64,000 nt of DNA, from contig NZ_AUHP01000012.1 in the NCBI RefSeq assembly GCF_000423245.1, forward strand, positions 1 to 64,000. Direction: 5' to 3'. The notes below the pieces were generated by a model. The model was not told the origin of the DNA and searched no databases. It saw only the letters and a list, made by a program, of their open reading frames with translations. The position numbers were made by a program, and so were the translations under genes. This DNA is from Ligilactobacillus ceti DSM 22408 (lineage in GTDB: Bacteria; Bacillota; Bacilli; Lactobacillales; Lactobacillaceae). Each line of letters starts with the position of its first letter. The stretch's first letter is position 1. Below, in pieces: positions 38,851 to 47,292 of the stretch.

Positions 38851-38871
38851 GGGGATCCCCTCCTATTACTT

Positions 38872-38925
38872 ATATACTTAATCACTAATGCAATTAAGTA
38901 TATTACACTTTATTTTTTTTCGCAA
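38872..38925 (-). promoter_or_regulatory. GntR-operon promoter and 32-bp inverted-repeat operator
   Basis: On the minus strand TTGCGA (38925-38920), a 17-base spacer and TATACT (38902-38897) form the promoter. The -10 lies inside a perfect inverted repeat: ATATACTTAAT (38872-38882), ten bases, ATTAAGTATAT (38893-38903). The arms sit where a bound GntR dimer would block RNA polymerase. Confidence 0.75.
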
Positions 38926-39008
38926 ACGCAAACTTATTCTGTTTTTTGCAGCAATTTATGGTAAACTATTCCACAGTTTTAAAATATAGAAAGGACTTTT
39001 TTATAACT

Positions 39009-39632
39009 ATGTCACAAAATAAAAAATATACTTTAACAGGTTCGCTTTTTTTAATTCTCTTTTTAATTTGGACCTTTTTAGTTAAATTTAATACCAGTTT
39101 CATTCAAAATTTCGACTTAACTTTTCAAAAAATCTTAAAAACAATTACTAACCCAACCATGACTTCCATTGTTAAAGGAATCACTTTTATCGGAAGTCCA
39201 AAAATGACAATTATCTTATGTCTAATTTTATGCGTTTATATTTACTTTAAATTCGGTCGCCAAAATACACTTTGGGCATTAATTGTTTTAGTAGGTGGTA
39301 ACTTACTTAATTTCATCGTAAAACATATGATCCAACGCGCACGTCCTATTGATAAATTGATTCCACAAAGCGGCTATAGTTATCCGAGCGGCCACACATT
39401 AGGAACAGCACTCTTAGTGTTCTTATTAGTTGTATTTTTAACATACAATATTAAAAATCAAGCATTAAAACTCTTCTTTTCATGTTTAGGCGCAGTGTGG
39501 GTTGTTATTATGGCAGCAACACGAATTTATTTACATGTTCATTATCCTTCTGATACTTTCGCCAGCATGTTATTAGCTGTGGTAATTATTTCGTTCAGTT
39601 TAAATTTAAAACATAAATATCTCCAAGATTAA
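39009..39632 (+). CDS. PAP2-family membrane phosphatase
   Basis: The 207-residue membrane protein has six helices and the three PAP2 motifs: KHMIQRARP (Lys105-Pro113), YPSGHTL (His129) and TRIYLHVHYPSD (Arg172, His178, Asp182). Such enzymes dephosphorylate undecaprenyl diphosphate or other lipid phosphates on the outer face of the membrane; a role in recycling the wall lipid carrier is plausible. I chose the ATG at 39009 with AGAAAGGA upstream. It diverges from the GntR operon and ends in a strong terminator. Confidence 0.92.
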   Translation: MSQNKKYTLTGSLFLILFLIWTFLVKFNTSFIQNFDLTFQKILKTITNPTMTSIVKGITFIGSPKMTIILCLILCVYIYFKFGRQNTLWALIVLVGGNLLNFIVKHMIQRARPIDKLIPQSGYSYPSGHTLGTALLVFLLVVFLTYNIKNQALKLFFSCLGAVWVVIMAATRIYLHVHYPSDTFASMLLAVVIISFSLNLKHKYLQD

Positions 39633-39665
39633 AAAAGCACATGACTTTAAAAGTCATGTGCTTTT
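39633..39665. terminator. Bidirectional terminator between PAP2 and ClC genes
   Basis: AAAAGCACATGACTT pairs with AAGTCATGTGCTTTT around three bases, with A-rich and T-rich flanks. Confidence 0.92.
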
Positions 39666-39667
39666 CT

Positions 39668-40930
39668 TTAGTCATTAAAGACCGATTTTCCTTTTAACCA
39701 ACTATTCACAATATAAGCAATCCAAGTCACAATTAAAATTGGCATCACATATTTAACACTACCTACAGTTTCCACTAAAAGAACAACTGCTGTAAATGGT
39801 GTTTTTAATGCAGCCCCAAAATAAGCGGCCATCGCACAAATAATAATATTTAAATAATAAATATCACTAATTAAACCAAAACGAATGACTAAAGCAGCAT
39901 ATAAAGCGCCTGTCACAGCCCCCATAACTAATATCGGCATAAATATCCCGGTTGGAGCTGTCGCATTACAAGAAATCATTGTAAAGACAAACCGCACTAA
40001 CGCAAAAACAATAATCACACCAATCATTGTGTATTTTGGATCGTTTAAAACAGAATGCATAAATTGATCGCTTGTTAAAACGGAAATAAAATCATGACTC
40101 CCACCTAAAATTTTAGGATAAATTAAACCAATTGGAATCACAAATAATAACGGTAAAATTGTATTAAATCTTTTAGGAATTGGTAAAAGTTCATATAATT
40201 TTTTAGTTTGTGTATTTGTAATTTGGAATACCCAAGCTAAAAATCCCATTAAAATTCCTAAAATTAATAATAACCAATATGATTCTAATGGTAGTGAACC
40301 ACTATAAGCTAAATATAAACATGGTTTTATACCAAAGAAAAAATATGTAACCACAACTGAACTAATCGATGTTGTCATCGATGTAATTAAGATAACTGGT
40401 GTAAATTCAAAACTAATTGCTTCTAAAATAAATAACGTTCCGGCAATCGGAGCACTAAAAGCGGCTGCTAAACCTGCCGACATCCCGCTATGTACTAAAA
40501 CTTTTAAATCTTGTTCATTATCATGAAATAAATTCACCGAACAACCTCGCGCAATATATGATCCCATTTGAATACAAGGACCTTCACGACCTGCAAATAA
40601 CCCCGGACAAATCGCTAATAACGCCCCAACAAAAGTGCGCCATAAACCGGACCACCAAGACATTTCATCTTTCTTAGCAAATGGTTTTACCACTCGTGTC
40701 AAAGCCAGCCAAACAATAACTGTCCCAATCACATAAACAATAATCATTAACGGATGCTTAACCAGATAAGGATATACCCAAAACAAACCTTTTAGGGTAT
40801 TATCAATAATTAAACGAAAAACACCAACAACAAAACCAATTAATGCCCCAATTAAAATTCCTTTGAGGATGTAACTATTATTTTTAGAAGCAAATGCAGC
40901 GTATAAATTTTTAACACGTAAATTTTGCAT
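39668..40930 (-). CDS. ClC-family anion channel/antiporter lacking the GSGIP segment
   Basis: The 420-residue protein has the ClC fold with about ten or more helices, the gating-glutamate motif GLFAGREGPCIQMG near residue 115 and TGIFMPILVMG near 340. The segment normally holding GSGIP, whose Ser coordinates chloride, is absent: RVVKPFAKKDEMSWW runs straight where relatives have about 14 more residues. The start is taken as the ATG at 40930 (AAAGGGAAGT upstream); a GTG at 40969 could add 13 residues. There is no CBS or RCK tail. The transported ion is therefore uncertain. Confidence 0.85.
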   Translation of the reverse strand: MQNLRVKNLYAAFASKNNSYILKGILIGALIGFVVGVFRLIIDNTLKGLFWVYPYLVKHPLMIIVYVIGTVIVWLALTRVVKPFAKKDEMSWWSGLWRTFVGALLAICPGLFAGREGPCIQMGSYIARGCSVNLFHDNEQDLKVLVHSGMSAGLAAAFSAPIAGTLFILEAISFEFTPVILITSMTTSISSVVVTYFFFGIKPCLYLAYSGSLPLESYWLLLILGILMGFLAWVFQITNTQTKKLYELLPIPKRFNTILPLLFVIPIGLIYPKILGGSHDFISVLTSDQFMHSVLNDPKYTMIGVIIVFALVRFVFTMISCNATAPTGIFMPILVMGAVTGALYAALVIRFGLISDIYYLNIIICAMAAYFGAALKTPFTAVVLLVETVGSVKYVMPILIVTWIAYIVNSWLKGKSVFND

Positions 40931-40986
40931 ACTTCCCTTTACTTTTTTTGAATCTATGTCCCCCACCACCTTTTGTGATTTTAAAA

Positions 40987-41032
40987 CTAAAAAAGACCAT
41001 CGAAAGCTAATTATTAGCTAGAGATAGTCTAT
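40987..41032 (-). terminator. Terminator of azlCD
   Basis: In the minus direction AGACTATC-TAGCTAA pairs with TTAGCT-GATGGTCT, an imperfect long hairpin, followed by TTTTTTAG. Confidence 0.75.
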
Positions 41033-41060
41033 ATATAATTCAATTTAGTATTTAGTATTT

Positions 41061-41393
41061 TTATACAAATACCATAGCTAATAATGTGACAGCTGCTAGT
41101 CCAAACACTACCGAAAGACCCATTGATCGGGATCGATATGCGACTGCAATAACAATTAGCGAGGCAATGATTTTAGCCACATTATGAAATCCTACGAATA
41201 CGTAATGTTGTGTATCCATAAATATATCTTTGACAACAAGTGCTGTAAATAGTGAAACAGGCACATACTTCATCCATTCATTAAACCATTGTGGAATTTC
41301 TCTTGTTGAGAAAATACGTAACGGAATAAAACGCGGAATAAATGCCACTACCATTGATAAGATAACTAAAATGAAATGATCCATATTTGTCAT
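41061..41393 (-). CDS. azlD: AzlD-family branched-chain amino acid exporter subunit
   Basis: The 110-residue protein has four helices and the AzlD signature region VAFIPRFIPLRIF near residue 16 with PVSLFTALVVKDIF. AzlD is the small partner of AzlC; together they export branched-chain amino acids and analogues. Its ATG lies 5 bases after the AzlC stop, so the two are coupled. Confidence 0.92.
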   Translation of the reverse strand: MTNMDHFILVILSMVVAFIPRFIPLRIFSTREIPQWFNEWMKYVPVSLFTALVVKDIFMDTQHYVFVGFHNVAKIIASLIVIAVAYRSRSMGLSVVFGLAAVTLLAMVFV

Positions 41394-41398
41394 AATTA

Positions 41399-42166
41399 CT
41401 ATTCCCCTGACTTACTAATTACTTTCCGACTAGCTTTAGGTTTTATGACTTTCAACCAAAATCCTTTGGCCTTGCCATGTTTTACCAAATAGTCTTCAAT
41501 TGCAAATCCAACAAAGGAAGCAATTAAAGTAGCTACAACCAGACCCATCGTACTCTTAAAGATTGACATTGCAATTACAGCAAAGATTGCTGCTAAGAAA
41601 CTAATTAAGATTGTTAATTTGTTCTTGAATTGCATTACAACCATGTATAAGAACAATGCTGTAAGGGCAAAATCAACAATTTCTAAGTTGATTGTAATTA
41701 AATTACCAATTAAACCACCGACAATATTGGCCAATGTCCAAAATAGGAGAGAATAATGCTCTACCATCAAGGCATCTTTAGGTGACCATTCTTTATCAGT
41801 AGCAAATTTCAAATAGTTAACGGCATAGTTTTCATCGTTCATTGAAATGGCGAAGATGTAAAGAAACTTCTTGCTTGTTCCTTTTAAATATTGGGATAAA
41901 CTTGAACCTAATAATGCATATCTTAATTCTAAGAAGAATAACATTACTAAAATTGTATGAATAGGTGCATGTGATGTTAACATTGATGCGATCATAAACT
42001 GACCACCACCAGAGAAAACAAGCAATGATACTAAACCTGTCATCCATGTATTAAAACCTGATGCATTCAACAAAATCCCACAAGCTAAACCAATTGGAAC
42101 ATAGCTTAAACATAACGGAAGAGATACTTTTAAAACTTCTAACCAACGCGGTTCTTCTTTTTTCAC
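41399..42166 (-). CDS. azlC: AzlC-family branched-chain amino acid permease
   Basis: The 255-residue membrane protein carries the AzlC motifs SYVPIGLACGILLNASGF, VFSGGGQFMIASML near residue 60 and FFLELRYALLGSSL near 85. GTG at 42166 is taken as start because GGAGG lies 8 bases upstream; the TTG at 42181 would start inside it. TGTTATAAT at 42205-42210 (minus strand) is an extended -10 promoter element. The C-terminal tail is Lys-rich. Confidence 0.93.
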   Translation of the reverse strand: MKKEEPRWLEVLKVSLPLCLSYVPIGLACGILLNASGFNTWMTGLVSLLVFSGGGQFMIASMLTSHAPIHTILVMLFFLELRYALLGSSLSQYLKGTSKKFLYIFAISMNDENYAVNYLKFATDKEWSPKDALMVEHYSLLFWTLANIVGGLIGNLITINLEIVDFALTALFLYMVVMQFKNKLTILISFLAAIFAVIAMSIFKSTMGLVVATLIASFVGFAIEDYLVKHGKAKGFWLKVIKPKASRKVISKSGE

Positions 42167-42309
42167 AAATAGTTCCTCCAAAATAGAAATGTCCTCGCAA
42201 AAAAATTATAACATAGATTCCTTAAATAATAGATGTTTTTGCCTAATTTCTAGGAAAAAAATTCACTATTTTTAGTAATCTTGTCACTACTATTTATAAT
42301 TCTTCTTAT

Positions 42310-43038
42310 TTAAACTTTGTTTTTCGCATAGTTTTTTGGTGCAGTAATAAACAATGGAATTAAAATAATAATTTCTGTTAATGTCACTAATAACATAATT
42401 CCACTCACATCCACATGAGCAACTAACCCTGCAATTAAAAGAAAATCATATAACCAGTGGAAAATCATTAATGGTGTTAAATTGTTTAATTTAATTTTTA
42501 AACCAGCAAAAGCTAAACCATTAATAAACGTCATCATAACTTGTGTTACTACTTCAGAATATGGTGAACCACCCAAAACATTTACTGCATGTAATAAAGC
42601 AAAGCAGAGCGCACTAAAAAATATTCCTTGATAAACATGACCTGATTTTAGAAATGAACCTAAAACAATCCCACGAAACATTAATTCTTCTGAAATACCA
42701 ACAAATAATGTTGTAATAGCAACAATTACTACTAATTTAGGATTAGCTGTGAAATCACCTTTCGTAAAAAACATCCAAACGGAAACTAAAATCAAAATAG
42801 CTAGTACTAAGTAACCAAAACTAAAACGAACTTTACCAAAACCTGTTCCTTTTAAATTTTTACGATAAAAGTACACGCCAACTAAAGTCATCACAATTTC
42901 AAAACCTAATAAAATTTTTGTCATAGCAGGTTGATCATAACTATAACCAAAAATACTGTGCATTGTGTACATACCCACAGCCATAATTCCAATATAAATA
43001 GCCGCAGCTAAAAAACTTGTTTTTTCTAATTTACTCAT
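42310..43038 (-). CDS. CPBP-family intramembrane glutamic endopeptidase
   Basis: The 242-residue protein has about seven to eight helices and the three CPBP (Abi) motifs: ISEELMFRGIVLG near residue 115, FALLHAVN near 148 and FHWLYDFLL near 195. These residues form the active site of Rce1-type proteases. In lactic acid bacteria members often give immunity to, or process, bacteriocins, but no bacteriocin gene is seen within several kilobases. Role therefore open. Confidence 0.9.
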   Translation of the reverse strand: MSKLEKTSFLAAAIYIGIMAVGMYTMHSIFGYSYDQPAMTKILLGFEIVMTLVGVYFYRKNLKGTGFGKVRFSFGYLVLAILILVSVWMFFTKGDFTANPKLVVIVAITTLFVGISEELMFRGIVLGSFLKSGHVYQGIFFSALCFALLHAVNVLGGSPYSEVVTQVMMTFINGLAFAGLKIKLNNLTPLMIFHWLYDFLLIAGLVAHVDVSGIMLLVTLTEIIILIPLFITAPKNYAKNKV

Positions 43039-43130
43039 AAATCCTCCAAAATCACTTTTTAATTTGAGTCTTAAGTCTAAAGTATTTTTACCTTCTTTTC
43101 AAATTCAGATTAAATTTCGCTTATAAAAAA

Positions 43131-43160
43131 AACACTAACTATCCTGAGATTGTTAGTGTT
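43131..43160 (-). terminator. Terminator after the DUF2187-like gene
   Basis: AACACTAAC pairs with GTTAGTGTT around a 12-base loop; TTTTTTTTATA follows in the minus direction. Confidence 0.9.
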
Positions 43161-43173
43161 CCAACTTCAATTA

Positions 43174-43452
43174 TTATTCACTTTTTGCTAAATCTGTATA
43201 ACTAATCACAATTTTTTGTTTCAAATCTTGTGCTAATTCTGATTCTTGTGAAGCACCACTAAAATCAATAATAGCAGCATTTTTCAATTGTTTTTGTACA
43301 ACACCTTGATATGTCTGCTTTTGAAATTCAAAAACAACGGGTGTTCCAACTTCAAATTCCTGACCATATTTATTTGGTTCTACTTTCTTCAAATCAGGAC
43401 GTAATTGTTTATTAATGGTCGTACCGTTTTGCTTGGTTTGTTTCTCTGTCAT
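43174..43452 (-). CDS. Small SH3-like protein, DUF2187-like
   Basis: The 92-residue soluble protein has a basic, disordered N-terminus (about 1-30) and a compact beta-rich part: EFEVGTPVVFEFQKQTYQGVVQKQ followed by NAAIIDFSG and KIVISYTDL. The pattern of G-x-x-V-x-F-x-x-x-x-x-G-x-V resembles the DUF2187/YkvS-type small barrel. GGGGAGG lies 7 bases before the ATG. A single-gene unit. Possibly binds nucleic acid, but nothing proves it. Confidence 0.6.
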   Translation of the reverse strand: MTEKQTKQNGTTINKQLRPDLKKVEPNKYGQEFEVGTPVVFEFQKQTYQGVVQKQLKNAAIIDFSGASQESELAQDLKQKIVISYTDLAKSE

Positions 43453-43536
43453 TTAAAATTCCTCCCCAAATCACCACAACGACTAACATCTCACTTTTCA
43501 TTATAACGCAAAAACTATACCAATGTACAAAACAAA

Positions 43537-43576
43537 AAAACTGTTGTAATTGGATGATACCAATTACAACAGTTTT
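43537..43576 (-). terminator. Terminator of the YhgE/Pip gene
   Basis: AAAACTGTTGTAATTGG pairs perfectly with CCAATTACAACAGTTTT around six bases, with T-runs in the minus direction. Confidence 0.93.
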
Positions 43577-43586
43577 TTAATTAATT

Positions 43587-46500
43587 TTATTCATCTTCTA
43601 AAGCAGCATCTGCTTCACGAGTTCTGAAATCTTCCATATATGTTACTTTACCGCTCCGGCGTAAGTATAACATTGCAATCCAGATTAAAATCAAGAGAAC
43701 AACGATATAGCCTAATTGCACGGCATATGTTTGCATCATTTGACTTGAACCAAGACCAGATGTTAAAGCTTGACGGAATCCGTAAACTGAATATGTCATT
43801 GGTAAGTATGGATTAATTGCTTCGAATAAACCATTCATACCTTTAGTAATTTCAATTGGGAATGAACCACCACATGAACCTAATTGGATAATTAACAAGA
43901 TCATCGCAATAAAGCGTCCTGGGTTTTCAAATGCAATTGAGAAGAACATAACTGTAAATGTCGCAGTCATTGAGAACGCTACAGCATTCATCAAGAAACT
44001 ACCAACATGTTCTGGATGTAATCCACATAACATCATTAAGCCTGTTTCAGCTAAACCAGCTAAGACAGCAAATGTTGTTCCAATCAAGACTTTACTAAAG
44101 AACCATGATGTTGCAGAGCCATCAGGAGTTGATAGACGACGAATTGGGTAAATAAAGTTAAATACTAATGCACCAACATATAATGCCACAGAGAGCATAT
44201 ATGGAGCTAAGGCGTAACCATAGTTAGGAACTTCACTATAATGACTTTCTTTTAACTTAGTTGGGTTCGCAAGCATTTCTGCTGTACGTTTGGTTAATTC
44301 AATTTCACCTAATTTATCTGCACCAGCTTGAAGTTTTGTAGCAAGTTCATTATTACCTGCTGCCAATTTGTTTGTACCAGCTTTTAATTCTGGTGTTTTA
44401 GAAACAAGTTTTTGGCCACCTTCAGCTAATTTATTAACACCAGCTGCTAACATAGGTACTTTATCATGTAATTGATTTAAACCTTCGTTTAATGCATGTT
44501 GACCACCAGCAACTTGTTGAGATCCAGCATTTAACATTTCAATAGCATTAACTAATACAGGAACACCTGCATTTAATTTTTGACCACCAGCGTTTAATTG
44601 ACTAACACCGGCTACTAAAGCTGGCATACTTGCTTTTAGCTTTTGACCACCAGCGTTTAATTGACTAACACCGGCTACTAAAGCTGGAACATTATTATTT
44701 AATGTTGCAATCCCATCAGCAATTTTTGCTGAACCAGCTTTTAAGGCTGGAGCTTTATCATTTAAAGCTTTAGCACCTGCAGCAACTTTAGTTGTACCTT
44801 CTGCTAATTTACCAACATTTTCATCGATCTTAGCAACACCATCATAAAGCTTGCTTGTACCTGCATATAATTCAGTACCTTTAGTTGATAATGTTTGTAA
44901 ACCTTGGTTAATCTTAGCAATACTTCCTGCTAAAAGTTTTGTACTTGGAACTAATAATTTTGTTCCTAAAGCTAATTTCATACTACCAACACGAGCTTTA
45001 GCAACACCTTGAGTATATTGATTAATACCTTGATCTAAAGCTGTGGCACCTGCATTTAAATTATTAACAGCTGGTTCTAAAGATGCTGCTAATTGTGTAG
45101 ATGCTTCATTAGCTTGTTTAGCTAAGACTTTTAATGCTTTATTATCTTGTGGTTTTGTAGCAGCTACTTTTGTATAAACATCATTTAAAACTTTTAATGT
45201 AGCAACTGTCTTAGTTGTATCAACCACACCTGCACCATCATTTGCGGCAATTGTTTGTTTATTTTTAGCAACAATGGCTTGAATAGCCGCTTTAGCAGCA
45301 GGATCTGTTTGTGCTTGAGCTAATTCATCTAATTTAACATTAGATGCTTTTAAATCATTATTAGTTTGTGTTAAACGTTTTTGTACTGCAATTAATTCTG
45401 TTAAAGTTGCTTGTACAGCTTGAATTTCAGCTTGAGTAGGCATTCCTGTTGGCATTTTATCAGCTGCTGGTTTTGGATTATCAACAACTGCTTTTAATGT
45501 CTTGTTTAAAGCCCGAACACGTTTAGCAACAGCTACTAATTGTTTCATATCAGCTGTTCCTTTAGTTAACTTCTTGCTACCAGCTTCAATTTGTGAAGAT
45601 GTACCATTTAAAGTTTTCAAACCTTTATTTAATTCTTGCATACCTTCATTAAGTTTTTGCATTTTACCAACTAAATCGCCAGTATTAACACTTAAATCAA
45701 GAGCACCCATTCCAACTGCAATTGCTTTAACTCCAGCTGTATATTTGAAAGCACCTGTTTTTAATTCGGAAGCGCCTGCTTTGGCTTTTTCAGTACCATC
45801 AGCTTTAAGTTTAGTTAAATTATCAGCTACTTTTTGAATTCCACTATATACTTGGTAAACACCTGTTGTATATTTAATAATTGCTTCGTTATAATCATGA
45901 GACCCTTTTTGTAATTGAGCCACACCAGCTGCTAATGCACCTGTTTTACCATTTAAGGTATTTAATCCATCAGCTAATTTATTAGCACCATCGGCTAATT
46001 GACCTGTTTTATCATTTAAAGTATTTAAACCTTCAGATAATTGTTTTGCACCAGCTGCTAAAGTTCCTGTTTTGGCATTAACTTGACTTAAACCATCAGC
46101 TACTTTATCAGAACCGATAACTAATTTGTTAGATCCTTCAACTAATTTATCGACACCTTCTGTTAAAGGTCCAATTTTTGTTTGTAATGTCATCAAGCCA
46201 TCGCCAACTTGAGCTACACCAGCTGTATATTTATTAATACCGTCACTTAATTTAACAGTACCATCAGCTAATTGTTTTGCACCGTTAGCTGCTTGTGTCA
46301 TTTTGCCACCAATTTTGTCAATTTCTTTGAAAATAGCTGTGGCATATTCTTTCGAAACATTATCACGAATCACATCGTTAACTTGTTTCGCACCTTGTTC
46401 ACTAATAACTTTCCCTAAATAGTTTAAAGAATCATTTGTACGATACTTAATTTCCATTTTCTTAGGTTGGTTATCCAAAATTGTTGATGCATTATGTGAA

Positions 46501-46835
46501 AAGTTTTTCGGAATTGTTAAAACCATATAGTATTTTTTATGACGTAATCCATATTCAGCATCTTTTGCTGATAAGAAATGCCAATCTAAATCATGGTTTT
46601 TCTTCAACTCACTAACGAACTGATCACCAACATCGATTGTTTTACCTCGAAACTTTACACTTTTATCTTCATTAACGACCGCTACTGGCAAGTGTTTTAC
46701 ATTACCATAAGGATCCCAAACAGATTTTAAGAAGAAGACTGAATATAAAAATGGAATAATCATAATAACTGTAATTGATACTAATAAAATTTTATGATTC
46801 AACAAATTTTTAAATTCTTCTTTGATCATCTTCAA
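43587..46835 (-). CDS. YhgE/Pip-family membrane protein with very long repeat domain
   Basis: The product (1082 residues) has one N-terminal helix (about 17-38), a huge external region and five to six C-terminal helices (about 890-1060), the YhgE/Pip plan (Pip is the phage infection protein of Lactococcus). The external part is built from about 10- to 21-residue repeats such as KQLADGT, KLVEGSNKL, GAKQLSEGLNTL and AGVSQLNAGGQKL. A 47-base DNA stretch is perfectly repeated (44578-44624 and 44641-44687), 21 codons apart. Start: TTG at 46835, 8 bases after AAGGGGG; ATG at 46829 or 46853 are alternatives. Likely a phage or substrate receptor, or an export-type transporter. Function uncertain. Confidence 0.88.
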   Translation of the reverse strand: MKMIKEEFKNLLNHKILLVSITVIMIIPFLYSVFFLKSVWDPYGNVKHLPVAVVNEDKSVKFRGKTIDVGDQFVSELKKNHDLDWHFLSAKDAEYGLRHKKYYMVLTIPKNFSHNASTILDNQPKKMEIKYRTNDSLNYLGKVISEQGAKQVNDVIRDNVSKEYATAIFKEIDKIGGKMTQAANGAKQLADGTVKLSDGINKYTAGVAQVGDGLMTLQTKIGPLTEGVDKLVEGSNKLVIGSDKVADGLSQVNAKTGTLAAGAKQLSEGLNTLNDKTGQLADGANKLADGLNTLNGKTGALAAGVAQLQKGSHDYNEAIIKYTTGVYQVYSGIQKVADNLTKLKADGTEKAKAGASELKTGAFKYTAGVKAIAVGMGALDLSVNTGDLVGKMQKLNEGMQELNKGLKTLNGTSSQIEAGSKKLTKGTADMKQLVAVAKRVRALNKTLKAVVDNPKPAADKMPTGMPTQAEIQAVQATLTELIAVQKRLTQTNNDLKASNVKLDELAQAQTDPAAKAAIQAIVAKNKQTIAANDGAGVVDTTKTVATLKVLNDVYTKVAATKPQDNKALKVLAKQANEASTQLAASLEPAVNNLNAGATALDQGINQYTQGVAKARVGSMKLALGTKLLVPSTKLLAGSIAKINQGLQTLSTKGTELYAGTSKLYDGVAKIDENVGKLAEGTTKVAAGAKALNDKAPALKAGSAKIADGIATLNNNVPALVAGVSQLNAGGQKLKASMPALVAGVSQLNAGGQKLNAGVPVLVNAIEMLNAGSQQVAGGQHALNEGLNQLHDKVPMLAAGVNKLAEGGQKLVSKTPELKAGTNKLAAGNNELATKLQAGADKLGEIELTKRTAEMLANPTKLKESHYSEVPNYGYALAPYMLSVALYVGALVFNFIYPIRRLSTPDGSATSWFFSKVLIGTTFAVLAGLAETGLMMLCGLHPEHVGSFLMNAVAFSMTATFTVMFFSIAFENPGRFIAMILLIIQLGSCGGSFPIEITKGMNGLFEAINPYLPMTYSVYGFRQALTSGLGSSQMMQTYAVQLGYIVVLLILIWIAMLYLRRSGKVTYMEDFRTREADAALEDE
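44578..44687 (-). repeat. Tandem 63-bp repeat inside the YhgE/Pip gene
   Basis: Forty-seven bases are identical in two copies with a 63-base period (44578-44624 and 44641-44687). Each copy codes for PALVAGVSQLNAGGQKL. The period is a multiple of three, so copy number can change without frameshift. Confidence 0.9.
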
Positions 46836-46900
46836 ATCATCCGCCCCCTTCATTTATTTATATTTAAAAACTGATACAGTTTAATACCAATCTTATTCAT

Positions 46901-46965
46901 ATTGAATAGTGTACACACAATGTCTATGACTTACAATAAACGAATTTCGCAAAGTGTCGCACTTT
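46901..46965 (-). promoter_or_regulatory. Palindromes and possible promoter upstream of YhgE/Pip
   Basis: AAAGTGTCGCACTTT (46951-46965) is a perfect palindrome with a 3-base centre. GTGTACAC (46909-46916) is a second, overlapping a TACACT -10-like hexamer preceded by TTGTAA at 17 bases on the minus strand. The remaining gap to the next gene (46966-47014) shows nothing else. Confidence 0.35.
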
Positions 46966-47014
46966 AATCGTTCTCCAAAAACAATCTGAATTATCTTGAT
47001 TTAAAGGGGCTTAA

Positions 47015-47176
47015 TTAAAAAATCCACGCTTCAATTCCACCAAGTACAAGTAAAATTGTGACACCTAAATACCATTTAGCACCAATTTTACCTTCTTGTT
47101 TTCTTTTACGTGAATAATAAAATGTATAACTAGCTAATGCCCAACATACAATCATTTGTACCATATTGCTTAACAT
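47015..47176 (-). CDS. 53-residue small membrane protein
   Basis: This short frame starts at an ATG (47176) with GGAGAG 7 bases before it and ends with TAA at 47015-47017. The product has two hydrophobic helices, MVQMIVCWALASYTFYY and WYLGVTILLVLGGIEAWIF, joined by the basic loop SRKRKQEGKIGAK. Two helices with a positive loop predict both ends outside and the loop inside. It lies between dacA and YhgE/Pip in the same direction, with a terminator upstream of it belonging to dacA. I do not recognise the family. The good ribosome site and clean topology make it a real gene. Confidence 0.65.
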   Translation of the reverse strand: MLSNMVQMIVCWALASYTFYYSRKRKQEGKIGAKWYLGVTILLVLGGIEAWIF

Positions 47177-47241
47177 GTCTAAACTCTCCTTTTTCTTATT
47201 AATTAATCTCCGTTTTATTTTAACATTATTTTACATCAAAA

Positions 47242-47276
47242 AAAGCGAACCTAGTCGATTAAACTAAGTTCACTTT
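47242..47276 (-). terminator. Terminator of dacA
   Basis: AAAGCGAACCTAGT pairs with ACTAAGTTCACTTT (two G-U pairs in RNA) and TTTTTTTGA follows in the minus direction. Confidence 0.85.
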
Positions 47277-47292
47277 GAATTTCTAATCTTTT

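Noticed and set aside
38700-38885. Minus-strand frame overlapping the GntR start region, looking like a frameshifted 5' half of the regulator
   Set aside because: The regulator is open in one frame back to 38850 with all expected motifs, so no frameshift is needed; the other frame codes for no recognisable protein.
42310-43038. Bacteriocin-immunity role for the CPBP protease
   Set aside because: No bacteriocin precursor or double-glycine leader was found nearby; left as a general CPBP protease.
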